From an uncultured Acetatifactor sp. (GTDB lineage Bacteria; Bacillota; Clostridia; Lachnospirales; Lachnospiraceae), in assembly GCA_910577035.1 (NCBI GenBank), contig CAJTKW010000043.1, positions 1 through 12,977 on the forward strand: a stretch of DNA of 12,977 nucleotides. Direction: 5' to 3'. The position numbers and the translations under genes are program-made. This document shows positions 7,939-12,977 of this stretch, piece after piece; positions within the stretch are counted from its first letter, which is position 1; the number at the start of each line of letters is the position of its first letter. The notes under the pieces were generated by a model, which saw only the letters and a list, made by a program, of their open reading frames with translations, made no database searches and was not told the origin of the DNA.

Positions 7939-7974
7939 GCCGCGGGCAGTCCGGCACATTCGCCCTCCCGCGGC
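7939..7974. repeat. GC-rich inverted repeat in the 5' UTR of the S8 peptidase
   Basis: GCCGCGGG (7939-7946) and CCCGCGGC (7967-7974) are a perfect 8-bp inverted repeat with a 20-nt loop, between a TATTAT box and the ribosome binding site of the peptidase gene. It may be an operator or a leader hairpin. No U-run follows in either direction, so it is not a classical terminator. Confidence 0.4.
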
Positions 7975-7983
7975 GTTTCTTTT

Positions 7984-7989
7984 ATAATA
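7984..7989 (-). promoter_or_regulatory. Possible -10 box of the S8 peptidase promoter
   Basis: TATTAT on the minus strand, about 70 nt upstream of the peptidase ATG. No convincing TTGACA-like -35 lies 16-18 nt further up, so this is a weak or activator-dependent promoter at best. Confidence 0.25.
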
Positions 7990-8056
7990 GTGTATGCGGA
8001 GAAATACCTGCCTGATGCTCCATATCACCAACGCCGCTCTGATATGCCGCTGCCCT

Positions 8057-9763
8057 CTATACAGAAGCTTCTGCTTTATCCATACCGCAGTCTGCCGCCG
8101 TTTCCACCAGGCGCCGGTCATTCATCACCGCATCATAAAGCCGGAAACCGCCGGAAAAATTGTATGCCGTAAATCCGCTTCCCTCCAGAATGCGAACGGC
8201 AATATAGCTGCGCAGGCCGCTTTGGCAGATAACGTATACCGGCTTGTCGGAGTCGATTTCCTCCAGACGCTCCCGCAGTTCGTCTACCGGAATATTTCGA
8301 AATCCCTCCATATGCCCACCGGCATATTCCCCGGCTGTTCTGACGTCTAAAAGCGTCACGCTGCCGTCCCGGGGAAGCTTTGCCTCGTCCTGCAGATGCC
8401 ACTGCTTCAGCATGCCTTCCGCAATATTATCAATCATAAAGCCGGCCATATTTACCGGATCCTTCGCAGAAGAATAAGGCGGGGCATACGCAAGGTCCAG
8501 GTCTTTCAGCTCTGTGGCCTTCATCCCCGCATGGATGGCGGCCGCCAGCACGTCAATGCGTTTGTCCACTCCCTCATACCCCACGATCTGTGCTCCCAGC
8601 AGGCGGTAAGTTTCTTTTTCAAATACCACCTTCATTGTCATCACCCTGCCGCCGGGGTAATAACCCGCATGGCTCATTGGTGACAAAATGACAGTATCCG
8701 TCTTAAGCCCGGCCTTGCCGGCATTTGTCTCGTTAATACCGGTAACCGCTGCCGTCATATCAAACACCTTAATCACCGAGCTGCCCTGACTTCCCAAATA
8801 TCGGCTGTCGCCGCCGCAGATATTGTCGGCTATGATACGTCCCTGTTTATTGGCAGGGCCTGCCAGAGAAATCAACGTGTCCGCCCCGGTAACAAAGTGC
8901 TTTACCTGCACCGCATCACCGGCGGCATAAATATCGGGGACGGAAGTCTCCATCCGGTCATTTACAACAATGCTGCCTTTGATCCCCAGCTCAAGGCCGG
9001 CTTCTTTGGCCAGACGGGTATCCGGAACCACACCGATTGCCAGAATCACCATATCTCCATGAAGGGGCGGCTCCCCCTTCAGAAGAACATCCACACCGTT
9101 ACCCTTTTCTTCAAATCCCTCCACAGTATATCCCAGCATCAGCTTAACGCCGTGCCTGCGCATTGTACCGTGGATAAATGACGCCATATCCCTGTCAAAG
9201 GGATTCATCAGCTGCCCCGGACGCTGGACGATAGTCACCTCCATGCCAAGTTCCCGCAGATTCTCCGCCAGTTCCAGACCGATGAAGCCCCCGCCTGCAA
9301 TAACGGCAGATCGGGGATGATTTCGGTTGATATATTCCTTGATGCGGAAAGTATCCTCCACAGTCCGCAGGGTAAACAGCTTATCTACATCCGTGCCTGG
9401 AAGCCTGGGCTGTGCAGGCTTTGCACCGGGAGAAAGGATCAGCTTATCATAGCTTTCCTCAAATTCCTTTCCTGTCACCAGATCTCTAACCGAGACAGTC
9501 TTTTTATCAGGGCGGATCGCGGTGACTTCATGATGCACCTTCATATCCACCCGGAACCGCCGGAAAAAGTTCTCCGGAGTCTGAAGTGTCAGCTCTTCCG
9601 GATCCGTAATCACATCCCCTATATAATAGGGCAGGCCGCAATTGGCATAGGAGATATATCCCGAACGTTCAAACACCACAATTTGAGCCTGTTCATCCAA
9701 TCTGCGTATTCTGGCGGCGGCAGTGGCTCCGCCAGCCACACCGCCTATAATCACAACCTTCAC
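8057..9763 (-). CDS. CoA-disulfide/persulfide reductase with C-terminal rhodanese domain
   Basis: A 568-residue flavoprotein of the pyridine nucleotide-disulfide oxidoreductase class, type CoADR-RHD (as in Bacillus CoADR-RHD and Shewanella NADH-dependent persulfide reductase). Visible parts are the FAD site VVIIGGVAGGATAAARIRR at the N-terminus, the single redox cysteine in SYANCGLPYY (Cys42), the NAD(P)H site VIAGGGFIGLELAENL (~154-170), FAD motif IYAAGDAV, and YAPPYSSAKDPVN of the dimerisation domain. A rhodanese domain (~450-550) has active-site Cys513 in CQSGLRS. Cys559 lies near the C-terminus. It likely reduces CoA-disulfide or CoA/protein persulfides with NAD(P)H in the cytoplasm, linking thiol balance and sulfane sulfur. 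The GTG start at 9763 is set by AAAGGGG ~8 nt upstream. The structured repeats fill the whole space up to the next gene. Confidence 0.93.
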   Translation of the reverse strand: MKVVIIGGVAGGATAAARIRRLDEQAQIVVFERSGYISYANCGLPYYIGDVITDPEELTLQTPENFFRRFRVDMKVHHEVTAIRPDKKTVSVRDLVTGKEFEESYDKLILSPGAKPAQPRLPGTDVDKLFTLRTVEDTFRIKEYINRNHPRSAVIAGGGFIGLELAENLRELGMEVTIVQRPGQLMNPFDRDMASFIHGTMRRHGVKLMLGYTVEGFEEKGNGVDVLLKGEPPLHGDMVILAIGVVPDTRLAKEAGLELGIKGSIVVNDRMETSVPDIYAAGDAVQVKHFVTGADTLISLAGPANKQGRIIADNICGGDSRYLGSQGSSVIKVFDMTAAVTGINETNAGKAGLKTDTVILSPMSHAGYYPGGRVMTMKVVFEKETYRLLGAQIVGYEGVDKRIDVLAAAIHAGMKATELKDLDLAYAPPYSSAKDPVNMAGFMIDNIAEGMLKQWHLQDEAKLPRDGSVTLLDVRTAGEYAGGHMEGFRNIPVDELRERLEEIDSDKPVYVICQSGLRSYIAVRILEGSGFTAYNFSGGFRLYDAVMNDRRLVETAADCGMDKAEASV

Positions 9764-9767
9764 ATTC

Positions 9768-9794
9768 TTATTCCCCTTTCACACTTTCCGACAT
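9768..9794 (-). other. Mini-ORF from repeat unit 1 ending 4 nt before the CoADR start
   Basis: ATG at 9794, from the right half of the GC hairpin, reads MSESVKGE and stops with TAA at 9768-9770, four bases before GTG 9763. The ribosome binding site of the reductase lies inside it. The same motif ATGTCNGRAAGTGTGA occurs in all four repeat units. It may couple translation or be coincidental. Confidence 0.3.
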
Positions 9795-9947
9795 GCCGCC
9801 GGAGGCGGCAGTGCCGTCAAAGACGGCACAAACAATCCGTGAAATCGAGCAGGAAGAATCGCCGTTCTTGCGATTCTTCGAGGAATGACTTAGATTTTCT
9901 TAGGCTGGGTACTTTCCAGCCTTAGAAAATCTTCATTCCTTTCACAC
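9777..9947 (-). repeat. Structured intergenic repeat, unit 1
   Basis: Flanked by TTTCACACTT on both sides. Plus-strand order: hairpin A TGCCGCC/GGCGGCA (9794-9810), hairpin A' GTGCCGTC/GACGGCAC (9811-9829), box AAACAATCC, hairpin B GAAGAATCGC/GCGATTCTTC (9853-9879), then hairpin C. Hairpin C is made of GGAATGA (9882-9888) with TCATTCC (9933-9939), AGATTTTCT (9892-9900) with AGAAAATCT (9924-9932), and GGCTGG (9903-9908) with CCAGCC (9916-9921) closing a GTACTTT loop. All stems are perfect. It lies upstream of the CoADR gene. Drawn as minus because the downstream genes are on that strand. Confidence 0.85.
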
Positions 9948-10090
9948 TTCCAGACATGCCGGCGCAGCCGGCACAAACAATCTGTGAAGAACGCTGCTCA
10001 AAGCGAGCTTGCTCGCTTGCGTTCTTCGGTGTGAAGCTTTAGAATTTCTTAGTCCGCGTACCTTGCGGGCTTAGAAATTCTCTTCACACT
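9940..10090 (-). repeat. Structured intergenic repeat, unit 2
   Basis: Tandem to unit 1, sharing TTTCACACTTCC. It keeps the module order but has different stems: hairpin A TGCCGGC/GCCGGCA (9957-9973), hairpin B GAAGAACGC/GCGTTCTTC (9986-9994, 10019-10027) with inner AAGCGAGC/GCTCGCTT. Hairpin C has GTGTGAAG/CTTCACAC (10029-10036, 10082-10089), AGAATTTCT/AGAAATTCT (10041-10049, 10073-10081) and GTCCGC/GCGGGC with one G-U pair, closing a GTACCTT loop. Unit 2 abuts the stop codon of the anti-sigma-like gene directly. Confidence 0.85.
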
Positions 10091-11584
10091 TTAATACCCC
10101 TCATTCACTACCTTCCACTTTCCATCTTCCCGCCGCAGGGTTATACTGCGGTCCGGCTCCTGGATCACGCCCCCCTTCGACACCCGGACACTGAAAACAA
10201 TCTCCTCCGCCGTCTGTTCCTTCACTTCCAGAGACACGACCCCAAAAACGGTGCCTGTATAGTAATCTTTTGCGGCCGCTTCCGCCGCCATCAGGCTGTC
10301 CCCGTCTACGGCATCCTCTCCATGCCATACGTTCTCTCCCTGCACTTCCTCCTGTGCCACCGCCCTTATTTCTCCCTGCACCTCAAGTTCATAAAGCCGG
10401 TACTCTCCATCCACCCTGACAATAATGTCTTCCCCGTACTGATAAACCTCCGCCCCTACAATCGGATGATTCGCCTGGAAATCTTCTTCCGGCACCTCGT
10501 TTTCAACCCATATCCCCGTACCGTCAGCGTCTCTTTCTTCTCCGTCAGCGCCCATTTCCGTTCCGGCAGAGCTCCCGCCGTCAGTAACATTGCTTGCGAT
10601 CTTCCCCAGATAGACAAGCTCCTCTTCCTTCGCCGTATAAGATTCTTCCAGACCTGCAGACCGTTTATATAATCTGCCTCCCACACGAATCATTTCCGGT
10701 GCGTCTGCAGAGCTTCCGGTCGTCACTTCGCCGGCCCCTTCCGCTGCACGGTCTCCCTGGGCATACAGAATGTCTCTGGGAATTGCCTGGCTGTCAGGCC
10801 GCCGCACAAAAGCATCCGCCTCGCCGATCCTGTAATCCTCCAAAGCCGCAAAAAACGTCCCGTCCTCCAGCAGAGAAACAGTAATTGCCTTCGTGGCAGT
10901 CTTCCCGTTTTCAAAGGTGATCTCCATTACAATTATATCACTGCGCATTTCCTCCGGCAAGCCGGCAATGGTGCTGTCCCCACTATCTGTCAATTCCCGG
11001 ATGAGGGTATTCGGAATCCAGTCAACCGTCAGGTAGTAATATTCTCTTTCGTCCTCCCCGTAAAAAACGGTAAAATTCTGCGCGTTTCCATATTCTTCCC
11101 GCTGCTCCGTCCAGTCCATGAAAGAAATCTGTTCCCTTTTACAGGAAAAACGAACGGATGCAATGTCCTCCCCGGAAAGATAAAACATCAGCGGATGCCC
11201 TTTCATCTCCCCACTGTCGCTGATACTGCCGGTATGCAGGACTGCCCCTGCTGCCGTAATCTCTTCTCCCGTCTCCCGGGCATAGACGATTATCCTGCCT
11301 TTACGGGAAGAGCTGAAAAAGGCGATACCGCTTACGACAAAGCACAGAACAACCCCGGCCGCCACAGATACCGCAAAAATTCCGGGAATCCCTCTTTTCC
11401 GGGAAGCGGTTTTACCGGAATCCTTAATTTCGACAACGCCTTTACCGAAATCCTTTTTCCTGTATGTTCCCTTTCCTGCCGCCTTCTCCTTGAAAGCGCC
11501 TTCACCGGAATCATATTCCGCCGCTTCCTGTATATACCCGGCATCAATATTGCCCAGCGCCTGAGAAATAATTTCCCGATTCAT
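10091..11584 (-). CDS. Anti-sigma-like single-pass membrane protein with large ectodomain
   Basis: A 497-residue protein encoded 59 nt downstream of the ECF sigma gene, in the usual anti-sigma position. The N-terminal ~65 residues are cytoplasmic: MNREIISQALGNIDAGYIQE resembles the start of clostridial anti-sigma proteins, followed by a Lys/Gly-rich stretch with imperfect repeats (DSGEGAF, DFGKGVV, DSGKTAS). One membrane segment lies at about 67-90 (GIFAVSVAAGVVLCFVVSG), then ~400 outside residues with acidic, low-complexity stretches. The end SITLRREDGKWKVVNEGY looks like an NTF2-like/DUF4829-type fold. No ZAS HxxxCxxC zinc motif is seen. ATG 11584 has GGGGAGGTG seven bases upstream; an upstream frame extension to 11647 lacks such a site and overlaps the sigma stop. 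Sigma binding is inferred from context. Confidence 0.8.
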   Translation of the reverse strand: MNREIISQALGNIDAGYIQEAAEYDSGEGAFKEKAAGKGTYRKKDFGKGVVEIKDSGKTASRKRGIPGIFAVSVAAGVVLCFVVSGIAFFSSSRKGRIIVYARETGEEITAAGAVLHTGSISDSGEMKGHPLMFYLSGEDIASVRFSCKREQISFMDWTEQREEYGNAQNFTVFYGEDEREYYYLTVDWIPNTLIRELTDSGDSTIAGLPEEMRSDIIVMEITFENGKTATKAITVSLLEDGTFFAALEDYRIGEADAFVRRPDSQAIPRDILYAQGDRAAEGAGEVTTGSSADAPEMIRVGGRLYKRSAGLEESYTAKEEELVYLGKIASNVTDGGSSAGTEMGADGEERDADGTGIWVENEVPEEDFQANHPIVGAEVYQYGEDIIVRVDGEYRLYELEVQGEIRAVAQEEVQGENVWHGEDAVDGDSLMAAEAAAKDYYTGTVFGVVSLEVKEQTAEEIVFSVRVSKGGVIQEPDRSITLRREDGKWKVVNEGY

Positions 11585-11643
11585 AAATCCACCTCCCCTT
11601 GTGCTGTGGTAGTGTCTTCTCCAAAGTGCAGATATTTCCACCC

Positions 11644-12201
11644 TCATAGATCATACCCTTCCCTTTTCAGATAGCCCTTAAGCTTCCTGCGGATTCTGGA
11701 AAGGCGGGCAGACACACTGTTGCTGCTCATGTGAAATGCTGCCCCGATCTCCGAAACAGGGTCGGAATACCAGTAACGCCGCACAAACAGGATTCGGTTT
11801 TCTCTGTCAAGAGTTCCCAGAAACCGATCCAGCAGCGCAGAAAGCTCCCGGGCATCCATCACCGACTCCACAGTCACTGCCGACGGAAGGCATTCCTCCA
11901 GCTCATCCAGCGCAGCGTCATAAAAGCTGTTCCGTTTCACAGCAGTATTGGCGTGGTATCTGGTAATGGAAAGATTTCGTACAATCCGGCAGATATAGGT
12001 AAGCAGCGGATCCGGCCTCCTGGGCGGTATCGTATTCCATGCTCCTAAGTATGCGTCATTGACGCATTCCTCCGCATCCAAGTCATTCCGTAAAATATTC
12101 CCTGCCACCCTGCGGCACACAGTTCCGTATTTATTTGATAATTCCGTAATTGCCTGTTCCGAGCGCTCGAAGAACAAGTCAATAATTTTGCCGTCTTCCA
12201 A
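11644..12201 (-). CDS. ECF-type RNA polymerase sigma factor
   Basis: A 185-residue sigma-70-family protein with only regions 2 and 4. Region 2 includes DLDAEECVNDAYLGAWN and the following IPPRRPDPLLTYICRIVRNL, typical of this clostridial ECF group. Region 4 includes LDRENRILFVRRYWYSDPVSE and the helix-turn-helix IGAAFHMSSNSVSARLSRIR. It should direct transcription of its own operon and an envelope- or stress-type regulon, held by the following membrane protein. The start is TTG at 12201: AAGGAGGTG lies at ideal spacing, and relatives begin MED(G/N)KI(I/V)DL. An in-frame ATG at 12222 would encode the ribosome binding site itself. Repeat units 3-4 lie directly upstream and no clear promoter is seen. 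Confidence 0.93.
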   Translation of the reverse strand: MEDGKIIDLFFERSEQAITELSNKYGTVCRRVAGNILRNDLDAEECVNDAYLGAWNTIPPRRPDPLLTYICRIVRNLSITRYHANTAVKRNSFYDAALDELEECLPSAVTVESVMDARELSALLDRFLGTLDRENRILFVRRYWYSDPVSEIGAAFHMSSNSVSARLSRIRRKLKGYLKREGYDL

Positions 12202-12218
12202 TTCCGTCACCTCCTTAT
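12193..12218 (-). promoter_or_regulatory. SD and TTG start deciding the sigma factor N-terminus
   Basis: Minus-strand AAGGAGGTG, eight bases, then TTG GAA GAC. This near-consensus SD with correct spacing favours TTG 12201 over ATG 12222 and over longer upstream frame extensions that run into the repeat. Confidence 0.75.
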
Positions 12219-12254
12219 CCATCCGTAAAGAATGCCTCTCACACTTCCCGACAT
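12207..12254 (-). other. Mini-ORF from repeat unit 3 ending 5 nt before the sigma start
   Basis: ATG 12254 in hairpin A of unit 3 reads MSGSVRGILYGWIRR. Its stop TGA (12207-12209) overlaps the sigma SD and lies five bases before TTG 12201. This is the same arrangement as at the CoADR gene, using the same repeat-derived ATGTCGGGAAGTGTGA start. The frame also stays open further upstream through the repeat. Confidence 0.3.
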
Positions 12255-12368
12255 GCCGGCGCAGCCGGCAGTGCAGCTGATGGCGGCACAAACAATCCAT
12301 GAAACCGCGCAGGAAGAATCGCCGTTCTTGCGATTCTTCAGGGAATGACTTAGAAAATCTTCATTCCC
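12239..12368 (-). repeat. Structured intergenic repeat, unit 3 (short form)
   Basis: Hairpin A TGCCGGC/GCCGGCA (12254-12270), a degenerate A' (GTGCAGC/GCGGCAC, one mismatch), box AAACAATCCATGAAACCG, and hairpin B GAAGAATCGC/GCGATTCTTC (12313-12339). Hairpin C is reduced to GGGAATGA/TCATTCCC (12341-12348, 12361-12368) around a 12-nt loop. Compared with unit 4, the part between two GACTTAGA direct repeats is missing. Confidence 0.85.
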
Positions 12369-12561
12369 TTCACACTTCCCGACATGCCGGCGCAGCCGGC
12401 AGTGCCGTCGGAGACGGCACAAACAATCCATGAAACCGCACAGGAAGAATCGCCGCTCTTGCGATTCTTCAGGGAATGACTTAGATTTTCTTTGTCTGCG
12501 TCTTAAAGAGGTGGGCTTGCCCCCTCTTGCAGACTTAGAAAATCTTCATTCCCTTCACACT
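12369..12561 (-). repeat. Structured intergenic repeat, unit 4 (long form)
   Basis: Hairpins A (12385-12401) and A' GTGCCGTC/GACGGCAC (12402-12420), then hairpin B (12444-12470, loop CGCTCTT). Hairpin C is long: GGGAATGA/TCATTCCC, AGATTTTCT/AGAAAATCT (12483-12491, 12537-12545), GTCTGC/GCAGAC (12494-12499, 12529-12534), AAGAGG/CCTCTT and GGGC/GCCC at the tip. TTCACACT closes the unit at 12554-12561. Sequence beyond is unrelated. Confidence 0.85.
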
Positions 12562-12585
12562 ATTACTAAGGATTGGAGGCAATAT

Positions 12586-12732
12586 ATGACGCATATAAAA
12601 TCATTTTTCGCCGGCCGGCATCAACCCCCGCCGCAGGCAACGGGGTATCAAGCTTGCAACGCTGCCGGTATAAAATTTTTGCTCCAGAACCTGTTACCCG
12701 CCAGATACCTTCCGGGCAGATTTGTCAGATAA
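12586..12732 (+). CDS. Possible 48-aa small protein, plus strand
   Basis: ATG 12586 follows TTGGAGG with a 6-nt spacer, one of the better plus-strand start signals in the window. The product begins MTHIKSFFAGRHQPPP and ends LPARYLPGRFVR, stop at 12730-12732. It is basic, with no signal peptide and no recognised domain. It would converge on the solute-binding protein gene. The 189-nt gap (12562-12750) holds nothing else recognisable. It could be a chance frame. Confidence 0.25.
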   Translation: MTHIKSFFAGRHQPPPQATGYQACNAAGIKFLLQNLLPARYLPGRFVR

Positions 12733-12750
12733 AATTAAATCAATCCTCCA

Positions 12751-12977
12751 TCACTGATTCTCCTGCACATACATCTGTACCCGGCTCTGAATCACCGCCG
12801 CCACGTCCTCTGCCTTCTTTTGTCCGGAAAAATAGCTTCCCATTTCTTCCCTGATGATGTTCAGCACATTTTCATCTTCAAAGGGAATTGTGGTCACGGA
12901 CTCCACATAGGCGATCAGCTCATCCAGCTGCTCTTTCGAAAACGGCTCCACAGTAATCTCCTTTCCGTCCAGCCACA
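12751..12977 (-). CDS. Extracellular solute-binding protein (ABC transporter), C-terminal 75 residues
   Basis: The frame is open at the right edge. The visible tail WLDGKEITVEPFSKEQLDEL, then VESVTTIPFEDENVLNIIRE, EEMGSYFSGQKKAEDVAAVI and QSRVQMYVQENQ matches the C-terminus of family 1 (carbohydrate-type) solute-binding lipoproteins of Lachnospiraceae, whose last helices read similarly (AEEVAKIIQSRVQ-type). The signal peptide, lipobox and transporter permeases are outside the window. Stop TGA at 12751-12753. A GTG at 12951 is internal, not a start. No clear terminator follows. Substrate unknown. Confidence 0.85.
   Translation of the reverse strand, partial: WLDGKEITVEPFSKEQLDELIAYVESVTTIPFEDENVLNIIREEMGSYFSGQKKAEDVAAVIQSRVQMYVQENQ

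Noticed and set aside
9777..10090. Classical transposon-derived MITE
   Set aside because: The units have no terminal inverted repeats; the flanking TTCACACTT is a direct repeat shared by neighbours. A mobile origin remains possible but is not supported by ends.
12202..12300. Extended N-terminus of the sigma factor starting in the repeat (MDCLCR...)
   Set aside because: The sequence is repeat-derived and recurs in unit 4. The SD AAGGAGGTG would lie inside the coding region; the family start fits TTG 12201.
9777..12561. CRISPR array or integron attC sites
   Set aside because: The repeats are 130-190 bp, built from hairpins and without uniform spacers, and there are no cas genes. No attC-type core sites or cassette genes are seen.

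Overview
The window looks like a chromosomal segment of a Gram-positive anaerobe, most likely Lachnospiraceae / Clostridium cluster XIVa. The grounds are the gene families (clostridial conjugative-element parA-parB-helicase block, CspA/B-like S8 peptidase, ECF sigma/anti-sigma pair, CoA-disulfide reductase-rhodanese fusion, carbohydrate-type solute-binding protein), strong AGGAGG ribosome binding sites and moderately GC-rich coding sequence. No rRNA or tRNA is present, so the taxon is inferred. Almost every gene is on the minus strand.

Positions 1 to about 7532 are one end of an integrative/conjugative element. Reading on the minus strand from its edge there is a ~425 nt leader with a possible leader-peptide/terminator attenuator, then parA, parB (65-nt overlap) and a giant ArdC-like/N6-methylase/SNF2-helicase protein (apparently 8-nt overlap) that runs off the left edge. 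A TnpV-family gene with its own ideal ribosome binding site lies out of frame inside the linker of the giant gene. The relaxase, secretion system and recombinase must lie further left.

The element edge lies inside an S8 (subtilisin-like) peptidase gene. Its N-terminal 128 codons are intact up to the catalytic-Asp motif LDSG, then the frame enters unrelated sequence and stops. The rest of the gene is presumably beyond the other end of the element.

From 7533 to 12977 is host chromosome: the broken peptidase, a CoADR-rhodanese fusion (GTG start), a structured repeat pair, an anti-sigma-like membrane protein, an ECF sigma factor (TTG start), a second structured repeat pair, and the 3' end of a solute-binding protein gene. 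The sigma and anti-sigma genes form an operon.

The least explained part is a family of four intergenic repeat units in two tandem pairs (about 9777-10090 and 12239-12561). Each is built of three successive hairpin modules. Copies differ in stem sequence but keep pairing through compensatory changes, and they keep a GTAC(T/C)TT-type loop. Each pair sits immediately upstream of a gene with a non-ATG start and supplies a short ORF that stops 4-5 nt before it.
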